A DNA stretch of 64,000 nucleotides, from contig NZ_CP032101.1 of the NCBI RefSeq assembly GCF_003544855.1, positions 1,178,001-1,242,000 on the forward strand, written 5' to 3'. Source of the DNA: Malaciobacter marinus (GTDB taxonomy: Bacteria; Campylobacterota; Campylobacteria; Campylobacterales; Arcobacteraceae). Each line of letters begins with the position of its first letter. Positions within the stretch are counted from its first letter, which is position 1. Position numbers and translations under genes: made by a program. Shown here piece after piece: positions 8,889 to 17,569 of this stretch. The notes beneath the pieces were generated by a model. It was not told the origin of the DNA, searched no databases, and saw only the letters and a program-made list of their open reading frames with translations.

Positions 8889-11800
8889 ATGAAAAAAGAA
8901 GAGTTTTTAAACAATTTATTTAAATATTATGATTTAGCACTTAGAATTGACAATGTTCTTGGAACAAAATATACAAAAAAACAGATATCTTCATATCATG
9001 TAAGTGAGAAAATTGATAAAGTATATAATGAAAAGCTAGAAAAGAGTCATTATTTTTCATTGGATAGTGATTTTAAAAATAGTTTTTTGCCTATTGAATA
9101 TCTTAGTGAAGATACAATAGAATCGTTTATCCATGAAGTCTCATATTTTGAAAGAACTGTAAATTTTGAAGGACAAAAACTTAAAAAAAGATATGATCCT
9201 CAAAATATCTATGAACATAATAAATTTATTTTTTCAAAAGACTCAAACTTCTTTCAATATGGAATAGCATTTAATCTTTTAAAAGAAAATCCTTTTTCTA
9301 ATTATTCTAAGTTTGTTCCTTCTTTTGTGATACTTTTTCCAAACTATGACGAAGAGTTTAATTTTTTGACACCAGATAAAATATTTATTGAGATAAAAAG
9401 ATACCTAGGATATAGCTTGACAGAAGATGAAGAAGAGTTTTCTTGTGAGATAAAGCCTTATTTGTTATTTAATCCAAAAATACTTGAACCATATTTTTTA
9501 GAAACGCCAGATATTAAATTGTCATCATTTGAAGATACTCAAAAGCAAATAATTAAATTTTTAGAGCCTATTCTTGAATTAGATAAATATAATATAGAAA
9601 AAGAGTTTCAAGATAAAGCTTTTATCATTGGAATTTCTCAAAATCTAAATATGGGATTGACAAAAATATATGATACTATTTTTGAACATCAAAATATTAA
9701 TAGTTTAATAAAGTCATACTTTAAAGTACATAGAAGAAAAAGCAATGACATAATCTATCCCAAAATAGAAAAAAGTGAGATTATAACTACAAAGAAAATT
9801 GTAAATTCTTATTCTTCTCATTTTGGTTCTTTTGATAAAGAGTATTCTTTAGCACAAACACAAAGAGAAGCATTGAGTTGTTATCTTGAAGATAAAAAAG
9901 TATTACCTGTAAATGGTGCACCAGGAACAGGTAAAACTTCATTATTGAGAGGTATATTTGGTGATTATACAGTAAAAGCAGCTATTAAAAGTTATGAAAG
10001 TTATTTAAAAGAGAAAGTTGTTTTATTTTCTACTCCTATAGTTTGCTCCTCTACAAACAATCAAGCCTTAACAAATATTTCTGAGGGAATAGACTCAGGC
10101 TTTATTGAAACTTCTAAAAAGAACGAGAGCAATTTATATAAAAGATGGTTGACTGATGATGTTAAATTAGAAAAAAAGACTATAAACTTTAATAATAACT
10201 TGTTTGTTCCTTCTGTTAGAAGTACAGTAAAGAGAACATATGAACTCTCTAAAAATGATATGAAAACAGTAGGAAATATAATATCAAAAAATCCTCTAAC
10301 TTTTATAAATGAATACTTTAAATATAGAAAAATAGATATGTTTTGTGAAAAAGTTGATAAAAGAACTTTAGACCTTTTAAATAAAGCTGCAAGGTTTTTC
10401 TTTAATAAAATAAATGAAAACATAGAAGAATTAAAAAGTTTAACATCTCTTATTCAAGATAAAGTAGATGAATTAACCAAGATTGAACTACATCTAGTAA
10501 CAAAATATATAGAAAAAGGTATTCAAGAAGATCTTATAAAAGCTACACTTTTTGAAATAAAAGAGCATTCAGAAAAACTTTCTTCTTCATTGGATAGGTT
10601 AAGGTCTTTTGAAAAAGAGTATAAACAAATAGAAAAAAATATACAAAATTTAAAAAACAGAATAAAAGAGTATAAAGAAGAAGCCTTAGAGATTGAAGAT
10701 TCTATATCTTTAAGCGCAAGTGAAATTGAGGTTATAGATAAACAAATAAAAATAGAACAATCTTATTTAAATGATTATAAAATATCTCCATATTATAGTA
10801 GTTGCTATGAAGAGATTAAATATAAATATAGAGATGACTTTACTAATGAAAAAAATAATATAAAAGAAGTTTTAAAAACTGATATTGAAAAAGTATTTAA
10901 AAATGCTAATATATTAGAAAAACTTTCTTATGGGCTTTTAAAAAAAGGCGCTATAAAAGATAAGATTGAACTATTAAATAATTTATCCCAAGAACAATTA
11001 TCTAATCTTAATACTACTTTCTATGAGCAAGATTTTTTTATAAATGATTTAAAAGAAAATATATCAAATAAACATAGTAAGGTTATTAAAAAACTAAAAG
11101 AAAAATTAAGTAAAATTGATGCAAATATTACTAAATTTAGTGTAAAACATAGTGAATTAAAATTAGAGATATATCAATTAGAAAATGAAGTAGATGATAA
11201 AGATATTAAATTATATCAAATAGAAAACTTATTAGATAAAGAGTTTGGTATTTTATCAAATGATATTTTTGAGTTTGAAGATATTGAAAGACTAATTGAA
11301 TTTGAGGATACATATAAACAACTTGCTAGATTAAATGAAAAAAATGAAAGATATGATACTACACAAAGAACAGATAACTTTTATTTTGCTTTACATCTTT
11401 TAGAAGCACTATATTTTATATCAAATACAAATATGTGGAATACTAAAATAGAGTTAAATAATTTTGATAATAAAGTTATCAAGTGTCCTATATGTCATGA
11501 AGGTTCTATGGTTCAACGTGATAGTGTAATTAAATGTTCAAAGTGTGATAGAAAGTTTTCTTTTAATAATAAGTATTTACCTAAAGAATTAGATGAAGAA
11601 AAAATTTTATATATATTAAAAAATTCAAAAGCTACTATTGATGAAATTTCATACTATGTTAACGCAACAGAAGATTTTATAAATATTTCTACAAACGATA
11701 CAAATAATGATGAACTTTTTAGCAGTTTATATCCTATTTTTCCTATTATAAATATCACTTGTAATAGTTTTGGTACAATAGTTTCTAATAGAAATGATAC

Positions 11801-12797
11801 TTATATAAAAGAAAATATTTTTGACTTTTTATTAATCGATGAAGCAGGTACGATACCTCCTTCTAAAATGATAATATTAAACTGTGCCAAAAAAGTGATG
11901 CTATTTGGAGATACTAAACAATTAAAACCTGTCTTTTCTTATGATACTAAAATTGAAAATAGAATATTAGAAGACTTTTACTCTTCAAAAAAAGATATAA
12001 GTATTGTTTCAAAATATTTCTCATGTGCTTCTAAAATGAGTAATGAACCGATAATCAAAAAAAACAATAACTCAATGGATATAGCTAATTCAAGTGTTAC
12101 TTATTTCCTTCCTTATAATAAAAGTAAAATGGAAGGTGATATTTGGTTAAAAGAACATTTTAGATGTCAAACTCCTATTGTTCAAATCTCAAATGAAATA
12201 TCATATTTTAATGAAATTAAACCATTAAAAAAAGATAAATATCATGATAAGAGTTGGAGTACATTGTTATTTATAGAACATGAACATCAAAAAAGCTCAT
12301 ATAATACAAATCAAGGTGAAATTGAAGAAATTATAAACTTTATTATAGATAGAAAAGAACGTTATATTAATGAGTTTTTAAAACGAATTAAAAATAAAGA
12401 GGAAATTACTGATGAGGATTATTATAATTCAATAGGAATTATTACACCATTTGTAAATCAAGAAAATTTATTAAAAAAAGAAATTATTAATAAAATTGGA
12501 AGCCATAAAGACGATGCTAAAGAACCAATTATTAAAGTAGGTACTGTGCATAAATATCAAGGTTCTGAAAGAGATATAATAATTTTTTCATCCGTTTATA
12601 ATAAAGAAAATCAAGGGAAAGCCCAAAATCTATTTTTTAATAGAGATGAACCTGATATGATAAATGTTGCAGTAACTAGAGCAAAAGAAATATTTGTACT
12701 ATTTGGGAATAGAAATACAATATCAAATAGTGAAACTTTTTCTGGAGTGATGGTAAAACATATTGATGAATATAAAAACAAAAAGACAAAAAAATAA
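8889..12797 (+). CDS. large SF1B (UPF1/DNA2-like) helicase with coiled-coil and zinc-ribbon insert
   Basis: A 1302-residue ATPase. The motor domain is split: Walker A GAPGTGKT at residues 343-350, Walker B LLIDEAG with Asp984/Glu985, motif III GDTKQLKPV, motif IV-like HFRCQTPI, motif V GTVHKYQGSE, and motif VI VAVTRAKE (Arg1264). About 600 residues of mostly coiled-coil sequence (roughly 480-840) separate Walker A from Walker B. Behind them is a zinc ribbon with Cys866/Cys869 and Cys883/Cys886. The first 300 residues are unrecognised. Motif order fits superfamily 1B helicases used in RNA or DNA transactions and in several phage-defence systems. ATG 8889 is preferred over GTG 8850 because AAAGGAC precedes it; the spacing of 12 is a little long. 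Confidence 0.85.
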   Translation: MKKEEFLNNLFKYYDLALRIDNVLGTKYTKKQISSYHVSEKIDKVYNEKLEKSHYFSLDSDFKNSFLPIEYLSEDTIESFIHEVSYFERTVNFEGQKLKKRYDPQNIYEHNKFIFSKDSNFFQYGIAFNLLKENPFSNYSKFVPSFVILFPNYDEEFNFLTPDKIFIEIKRYLGYSLTEDEEEFSCEIKPYLLFNPKILEPYFLETPDIKLSSFEDTQKQIIKFLEPILELDKYNIEKEFQDKAFIIGISQNLNMGLTKIYDTIFEHQNINSLIKSYFKVHRRKSNDIIYPKIEKSEIITTKKIVNSYSSHFGSFDKEYSLAQTQREALSCYLEDKKVLPVNGAPGTGKTSLLRGIFGDYTVKAAIKSYESYLKEKVVLFSTPIVCSSTNNQALTNISEGIDSGFIETSKKNESNLYKRWLTDDVKLEKKTINFNNNLFVPSVRSTVKRTYELSKNDMKTVGNIISKNPLTFINEYFKYRKIDMFCEKVDKRTLDLLNKAARFFFNKINENIEELKSLTSLIQDKVDELTKIELHLVTKYIEKGIQEDLIKATLFEIKEHSEKLSSSLDRLRSFEKEYKQIEKNIQNLKNRIKEYKEEALEIEDSISLSASEIEVIDKQIKIEQSYLNDYKISPYYSSCYEEIKYKYRDDFTNEKNNIKEVLKTDIEKVFKNANILEKLSYGLLKKGAIKDKIELLNNLSQEQLSNLNTTFYEQDFFINDLKENISNKHSKVIKKLKEKLSKIDANITKFSVKHSELKLEIYQLENEVDDKDIKLYQIENLLDKEFGILSNDIFEFEDIERLIEFEDTYKQLARLNEKNERYDTTQRTDNFYFALHLLEALYFISNTNMWNTKIELNNFDNKVIKCPICHEGSMVQRDSVIKCSKCDRKFSFNNKYLPKELDEEKILYILKNSKATIDEISYYVNATEDFINISTNDTNNDELFSSLYPIFPIINITCNSFGTIVSNRNDTYIKENIFDFLLIDEAGTIPPSKMIILNCAKKVMLFGDTKQLKPVFSYDTKIENRILEDFYSSKKDISIVSKYFSCASKMSNEPIIKKNNNSMDIANSSVTYFLPYNKSKMEGDIWLKEHFRCQTPIVQISNEISYFNEIKPLKKDKYHDKSWSTLLFIEHEHQKSSYNTNQGEIEEIINFIIDRKERYINEFLKRIKNKEEITDEDYYNSIGIITPFVNQENLLKKEIINKIGSHKDDAKEPIIKVGTVHKYQGSERDIIIFSSVYNKENQGKAQNLFFNRDEPDMINVAVTRAKEIFVLFGNRNTISNSETFSGVMVKHIDEYKNKKTKK

Positions 12798-12915
12798 AAA
12801 ATCTTACGTTATATATTCTTTATGATTTTTTTCTGAAGAAAGAAAATAGCAAAAAAGGGATAATGACCTTTTAATTAGCAAGATAGAATTTAATTTATTA
12901 AGCAAGAGATAACAC

Positions 12916-13383
12916 ATGACACTTATATACAAAATAATAGCCTATATCATAACTATACCATTGTTTACCATCTGGCTACTTTTTTGCTTTATCATTTCAC
13001 TTATTGGTTCGGTACTTTATAAAAAGAGAATTTATATTGATTTAGATAGGGTGCAAAAAAGAGAGACTATTTGTAGTGTGTTAAATAATAAAAAATATCT
13101 AAGTGATGAAGAGTATGAGTTTGAGACTGTTGAGGTGGCTTGTATTTATGATGAGCTTACTTTTAGGGGATACTTGTTTGTTTTAGCTCCTGTGATTTTT
13201 TTGCTAAAGCATTTTAGTTTTGCTGATGATTTTGTTTTTTATCTTGTAAAAAAGTGGATGGATTTACATAAGTTTCAAAGAGAACACAAAAAAAGACCTA
13301 AGAGTTTTTTTTCTTTTCTTATGTCTTTATGTGTTTTACTTGCCTTTTTTGTAGGACAGGTTTTATATAGGATAAAATCTTAA
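12916..13383 (+). CDS. membrane protein of unknown function
   Basis: A 155-residue protein with two closely spaced hydrophobic segments at the N-terminus (residues 1-35), one in the middle (about 85-100) and one near the C-terminus (about 130-150). The loop between is acidic, with a paired-cysteine stretch around VACIYDE. I do not recognise the family. It stands alone, 119 bp after the helicase and 89 bp before the GarR-like gene, and shows more ordinary codon use than its upstream neighbours. Confidence 0.6.
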   Translation: MTLIYKIIAYIITIPLFTIWLLFCFIISLIGSVLYKKRIYIDLDRVQKRETICSVLNNKKYLSDEEYEFETVEVACIYDELTFRGYLFVLAPVIFLLKHFSFADDFVFYLVKKWMDLHKFQREHKKRPKSFFSFLMSLCVLLAFFVGQVLYRIKS

Positions 13384-13472
13384 TTATTTACTAGTTGTTT
13401 ATTTATTATTTTGTAATAATTAAATAAATGATACTATTTATACAAAAACTTTAATCACTTAAGGAAATAAAT

Positions 13473-14357
13473 ATGAAAATCGGATTTATAGGATTAGGTA
13501 TCATGGGAAAATCTATGGCGAAAAATCTATTAAAATCAGGGTATGAGCTAGTTGTTACAAATAGAAGTAAAGCTTCTGTTGATGAGTTAGTATCTGCTGG
13601 TGCGCTTGGTGCAAGTAGTGCTAAAGAGCTTGCTCAATCTTGTGATTTAATTATCACCATGCTTCCAAACTCTCCACAAGTTAAAGAAGTGATTTTAGGT
13701 AAAAATGGTGTGATAGATGGCATAAAAGCTGGCAGCATTGTTATAGATATGAGTTCTATCGCTCCTTTAGCTTCACAAAGTATAGCTCATGAGTTAGCAA
13801 AAAAAGATGTAGAGTTTCTAGATGCTCCTGTAAGTGGTGGTGAGCCTAAAGCAATTGATGGAACACTTTCTGTTATGGTTGGTGGCAAAAAAGAAATATT
13901 TAACAAGTGTTACGATATTTTACTTTCTATGGCTGGTTCTGTTGTTTATACAGGAAAAGTTGGGGCTGGAAATACTACAAAACTAGCAAACCAAGTTATC
14001 GTTGCACTAAATATTGCTGGTATGTGTGAGGCTTTAGTTTTAGCTACAAAAGCTGGTGTAGAGCCAGAGTTAGTTTATGAAGCAATTAGAGGAGGACTAG
14101 CAGGAAGTACTGTTTTAGATGCTAAAGCTCCTTTAGCAATGGATAGAAAATTTGATCCAGGTTTTAAAATCAATCTACATATAAAAGATTTGCAAAATGC
14201 ACTTGATACAGCCCATGAGATTGGAACACCTGTTCAGCTTACAGCTAGTGTTATGGAGATTATGCAAGCTATGAAAGCTGAGGGGGAAGACCATTTAGAC
14301 CATGGTGCTTTGATAAGATATTATGAAAGATTGGCAAAAGTTGAAGTAAAAAGGTAA
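13473..14357 (+). CDS. garR: 2-hydroxy-3-oxopropionate (tartronate semialdehyde) reductase-like
   Basis: A 294-residue beta-hydroxyacid dehydrogenase. It shows the NAD(P)-binding GFIGLGIMG loop at residues 4-12, the LPNSPQV segment typical of GarR/GlxR, the substrate motif DAPVSGGE near residue 116, and the catalytic-lysine region GNTTKLANQ near 165-173. Length matches the family. The reaction expected is NAD(P)H-dependent reduction of tartronate semialdehyde to D-glycerate. 3-hydroxyisobutyrate-type substrates cannot be excluded. It has an AAGGA RBS and converges on a YheO/DauR-like regulator gene. Confidence 0.85.
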   Translation: MKIGFIGLGIMGKSMAKNLLKSGYELVVTNRSKASVDELVSAGALGASSAKELAQSCDLIITMLPNSPQVKEVILGKNGVIDGIKAGSIVIDMSSIAPLASQSIAHELAKKDVEFLDAPVSGGEPKAIDGTLSVMVGGKKEIFNKCYDILLSMAGSVVYTGKVGAGNTTKLANQVIVALNIAGMCEALVLATKAGVEPELVYEAIRGGLAGSTVLDAKAPLAMDRKFDPGFKINLHIKDLQNALDTAHEIGTPVQLTASVMEIMQAMKAEGEDHLDHGALIRYYERLAKVEVKR

Positions 14358-14378
14358 GTAAAAATACTCTACCTTTTT
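14348..14378. terminator. convergent hairpin between garR and regulator
   Basis: A 9-bp inverted repeat AAAAAGGTA / TACCTTTTT with a 13-base loop lies across the ends of the two convergent genes. T-rich tracts on each side fit a weak bidirectional terminator. Confidence 0.5.
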
Positions 14379-15007
14379 CCTCTAATGCTATCTAAGTAAC
14401 TGTATATTGTCACTTTTGAAACGCCCATATATTTTGCGACTTTATCAATAGAGCCTTTTACTAAAAAGATGCCTTTTTCATCCATAAATTTGATGATTTC
14501 TAGGCTATCTTTTCTTGTTAGTTTTTCTATGTTAGTATTTTCAAAAATCTTTTCTATAAGATTGTCAAGGATACTTACTATATCTTGGTCAAGAACATAT
14601 TTCTCTGATTCTTTTGTTTCTTGCCCTGTTGGTGCTCCTAAAAAGTCTTCCAACTCTTTTTGCAAAAGATGAGAAAGAGTCAAATCATAGTTTAAGCATA
14701 GCATACCTATTACTTCATCTTTTTCATCACGAATCAAAGCTGATGAAGATTTGATTTTTTTTCCATCTTCTGTTTCAAAAAAGTAGTTAACTACATAGTC
14801 ATCTTTAAAATCTTTATTAAGTAATACCATTTTTATTAGATGATCAAAACTTTGACCAACTTTTCTACCAGTAACATCACCATTTGCAGCGTAAACTACA
14901 GAGTTTTTAGGTTGTGTTAAATCATGCAATACCACTTCGCAATTTTTTCCAAATGTTTTTACAATCATATTTGCAATGGGTATATAAGCTTTAAGAACTA
15001 AGTGCAT
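14369..15007 (-). CDS. YheO/DauR-like PAS-HTH transcriptional regulator
   Basis: A 212-residue protein. An N-terminal YheO-type PAS domain (about 10-115, with EVVLHDLTQP and SALIRDEK segments) is followed by a C-terminal helix-turn-helix (VAKYMGVSKVTIYSYLD). DauR of this family controls D-arginine use in Pseudomonas; the ligand here is unknown. The ATG at 15007 is chosen because AAGGAG lies 7 bases before it; an in-frame start 11 codons upstream lacks this. It lies downstream of, and co-oriented with, the RidA and PLP-enzyme genes, so it probably regulates amino-acid catabolism. Confidence 0.8.
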   Translation of the reverse strand: MHLVLKAYIPIANMIVKTFGKNCEVVLHDLTQPKNSVVYAANGDVTGRKVGQSFDHLIKMVLLNKDFKDDYVVNYFFETEDGKKIKSSSALIRDEKDEVIGMLCLNYDLTLSHLLQKELEDFLGAPTGQETKESEKYVLDQDIVSILDNLIEKIFENTNIEKLTRKDSLEIIKFMDEKGIFLVKGSIDKVAKYMGVSKVTIYSYLDSIRGKR

Positions 15008-15056
15008 TAAAAGTCTCCTTGTCAAAGTGTAATATATCAAAAAAATGCTAAATTAT

Positions 15057-16151
15057 TTAGTGGTCAGATTTCAATCCAGCCCCGCACATAGATATTAAGC
15101 AATCACTTAGTTTCTCATTTGTTTTGCAATACTCTAAATATGCTGCATATGAAGCAGCTGTTGTATGTTCACAATATACTCCTTTTTTAGCAAGGATTTT
15201 TCTACTTTCAATTATTTTATCTTCTGGTGCAATAATTGTTTTGATATTGTATTTATAAATATACTCTAAAATCTCTTCTCCACGCATTGGTACACCAATT
15301 GCAATACCTTCTGCCAATGTGGGTTTTAGACTTACTTTTGCAGGTTTTGATTCTTTGTTTTTTACAGCTTCTACAAAAGGAGGGCAGTATTGGCTTTGTA
15401 TTGCATAGATATTTGGCATAGATTTGATTAGTTTACTTTCAAGTAACTCTTCTAAAGCTTTAATTACACCTATAAATAAAGTTCCATTTCCAAGTGGTAC
15501 AAATATGTTTTTAGGGATTCTGTTTAGTTGTTCATATACTTCATAGATATAAGTTTTTGTTCCTTGATAAAAAAATGGATTATAAACATGATTTGCGTAA
15601 AAAACTTTTTCTTTTTCTACTTTTTGTCTGCAAATATCAGCACAATCATCCCTTGAGCCATCTGTTATTGTAACTTTTGCATTATGAGATTTTATCATAT
15701 CTATTTTTTTAGGAGATGTTCCTTTGGGAACAAATATTTCACACTTTATATTTGCTTTTGCACAATATGCAGCGATACTATTTCCTGCATTTCCACTGCT
15801 ATCTTGAACAACACTTTCTACTCCTATTGATTTGCAATGAGATATTAACATAGCTGCACCTCTATCTTTAAAAGATAGTGTTGGCATAAAATAGTCCATT
15901 TTTAATAAAACATCTTTATCAAACTCAATAATAGGAGTCATTCCCTCTCCTAAAGTGATATCTTTGTAACTATCATCTATTATGGGCATAAACTTTCTAT
16001 ATCGAAAAAGTCCCCATGTGTTTTTATCTACTAAATCTAAATTAAATTTTGGTACATGAAAGTGTAATTTCCACAATCCACCACAATCACACTTTGCTTT
16101 GTGTGTTCTTATATCTTCAGTTTTTTCACATTTACTACAAATATATTTCAT
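15057..16151 (-). CDS. threonine-synthase-like PLP-dependent enzyme
   Basis: A 364-residue fold-type II PLP enzyme. The N-terminus has a zinc-ribbon-like CSKC...CDCGG. The PLP lysine is Lys95 in LSFKDRG, the phosphate-binding loop is SSGNAGNS, and a glycine-rich PLGNGT loop follows. These match the threonine synthase / threonine dehydratase group. Pairing with RidA, which hydrolyses enamine/imine products of PLP dehydratases, favours a catabolic lyase or dehydratase rather than biosynthetic threonine synthase. ATG 16151 has a strong AAAGGAG RBS. The start overlaps no neighbour and RidA ends 12 bp upstream of it. Confidence 0.75.
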   Translation of the reverse strand: MKYICSKCEKTEDIRTHKAKCDCGGLWKLHFHVPKFNLDLVDKNTWGLFRYRKFMPIIDDSYKDITLGEGMTPIIEFDKDVLLKMDYFMPTLSFKDRGAAMLISHCKSIGVESVVQDSSGNAGNSIAAYCAKANIKCEIFVPKGTSPKKIDMIKSHNAKVTITDGSRDDCADICRQKVEKEKVFYANHVYNPFFYQGTKTYIYEVYEQLNRIPKNIFVPLGNGTLFIGVIKALEELLESKLIKSMPNIYAIQSQYCPPFVEAVKNKESKPAKVSLKPTLAEGIAIGVPMRGEEILEYIYKYNIKTIIAPEDKIIESRKILAKKGVYCEHTTAASYAAYLEYCKTNEKLSDCLISMCGAGLKSDH

Positions 16152-16162
16152 AATAATCTCCT

Positions 16163-16537
16163 TTAACAAGCTGCTATAACATCAATTTCAACTTTAAAAC
16201 CAAAGTGAAGTTTTGCTAAAGCTGTAATTGTTCTTGCAGGTGTATGTTCTGCAAAAAAATCACTATATATTTTATCAACTGTTCCCCATTCATCCAAATC
16301 ATTAATATAAACATTAACTTTTAAGACTTTTTCTTTAGCTGAACCTGCTTCTTGTAGAATTAATTCTATATTGTTTAGAACTTGTTTTATTTCTTCTTGC
16401 ATTGTTCCAAACTTTTTTTCTCCAGTTTTTGGATTAATAGAGAATTGCCCTGATATATAGACTCTACTCTCTTCTATTACTGCTAAAGCATAGTGTCCAT
16501 TTGCTTTTAGATTTTGTACTTTTCTAATTATTTTCAT
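16163..16537 (-). CDS. RidA family (YjgF/UK114) reactive enamine deaminase
   Basis: A 124-residue RidA-fold protein. It has YISGQFSINPKTGE near residues 27-40 and the conserved Arg of PARTITALAKL near residue 100, the residue that binds carboxylates in active RidA members. The final VEIDVIA motif is typical. It is first in a two- or three-gene minus-strand operon with the PLP enzyme, so it likely clears 2-aminoacrylate or related imines made by that enzyme. The RBS AAAGGTGA precedes the ATG. Confidence 0.9.
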   Translation of the reverse strand: MKIIRKVQNLKANGHYALAVIEESRVYISGQFSINPKTGEKKFGTMQEEIKQVLNNIELILQEAGSAKEKVLKVNVYINDLDEWGTVDKIYSDFFAEHTPARTITALAKLHFGFKVEIDVIAAC

Positions 16538-16564
16538 AAGTTCACCTTTTATGTATTTTTAAAA

Positions 16565-16615
16565 GTATATAATTTTTTATATATTATGTCAAGTATTTGT
16601 ATAAAAAATTATATA
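16565..16615. promoter_or_regulatory. 16-bp perfect inverted repeat, putative operator
   Basis: TATATAATTTTTTATA (16566-16581) and its exact reverse complement (16600-16615) are separated by 18 bases. The pair lies 28 bp upstream of the ridA start, in its promoter region. A near-identical third copy lies at 16691-16707. The arrangement fits a multi-site operator for the adjacent PAS-HTH regulator. Confidence 0.5.
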
Positions 16616-16690
16616 TTAAAGCTAATATTGTCTAGTAAATCACTATTAAAATGAATTATATTCTTATTTTAAAGTGTGTTATATAAAAAA

Positions 16691-16707
16691 GTATATAAAT
16701 TTTTATA
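16691..16707 (+). promoter_or_regulatory. third copy of the AT-rich operator motif
   Basis: GTATATAAATTTTTATA differs at one base from GTATATAATTTTTTATA at 16565-16581, in the same orientation. It lies 64 bp before the potassium-channel gene, so the regulator could act on both divergent units. Confidence 0.4.
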
Positions 16708-16771
16708 ATTAAAGCCTTTATGCTTTTTTTGATAAACTACGCGTATTTTAATTTAATAAGGTTTAATCATA

Positions 16772-17506
16772 ATGAATTTAAAAAGTCAGTTGTACTTAAT
16801 ATTTGAAGATCCCTCAAAACATAAATATGGATATTTTCTACAAGTTGCTATATATATAAATATTATTGTAAGTATTGTTGTTATGTTTCTTGAAACAGAA
16901 AAAAGCTTAAATGAATATTTTGATTTATTTAAAACAATAAATATGGTAAATATATTTATATTTACTTTAGAGTATGTATTAAGAGTCTATTCTATAAATA
17001 AAAATAAATTAAAGTATATGTTAACTCCTTTGATGATTGTTGATTTGATTGTACTTTTACCTTTTTATCTTACTTTCTTTAATATTGATTTAGGTTTTTT
17101 AAGAGGTCTTAGAATAATAAGAATTTTTAAGCTATTTAGATTGGCAAAGTTTAATGAGTTTGATAAAATCATAACAGAAATTTTAAAAGAGAAAAAAGAG
17201 GAGTTTTTATATATTGTTATTGCGATTTTTATTCTTTTATTTACATTAACTCCACTTGTTTATTTTGTAGAAACAAAAGCTCAACCTGAAGTTTTCACTA
17301 GTATGTCTACAACTTTATGGTGGTCAGTTACTACTTTTACAACAGTAGGTTATGGTGATATGTATCCCATTACTACAATTGGAAGAATGCTAACAACTGT
17401 TGTTAGTGCTTTAGGAATTGCTTTTTATGCTATTCCTGGAAGTATTTTTACAAGTAGTTTACTAGATAAAATAAATGAAAAAAGAAAAGAAAAAGATAAT
17501 GAATAA
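16772..17506 (+). CDS. voltage-gated potassium channel
   Basis: A 244-residue six-segment ion channel. It has S1-S3 hydrophobic segments, an S4 with regularly spaced arginines (RGLRIIRIFKLFRLAKF, about 109-125), S5, a pore helix with WWSVTTFTTV, the selectivity filter GYGD at residues 193-196, and S6 with AFYAIPGSIF. It forms tetramers in the inner membrane and passes K+. The short charged tail has no RCK domain. It starts 235 bp from the divergent ridA gene and is followed by the binding-protein/kinase pair. Confidence 0.92.
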   Translation: MNLKSQLYLIFEDPSKHKYGYFLQVAIYINIIVSIVVMFLETEKSLNEYFDLFKTINMVNIFIFTLEYVLRVYSINKNKLKYMLTPLMIVDLIVLLPFYLTFFNIDLGFLRGLRIIRIFKLFRLAKFNEFDKIITEILKEKKEEFLYIVIAIFILLFTLTPLVYFVETKAQPEVFTSMSTTLWWSVTTFTTVGYGDMYPITTIGRMLTTVVSALGIAFYAIPGSIFTSSLLDKINEKRKEKDNE

Positions 17507-17569
17507 GTAAATATTCTGAGTTATTATCTATGATATGTTATCATTAAGTAATAAAATTAAAGGTTTAGG

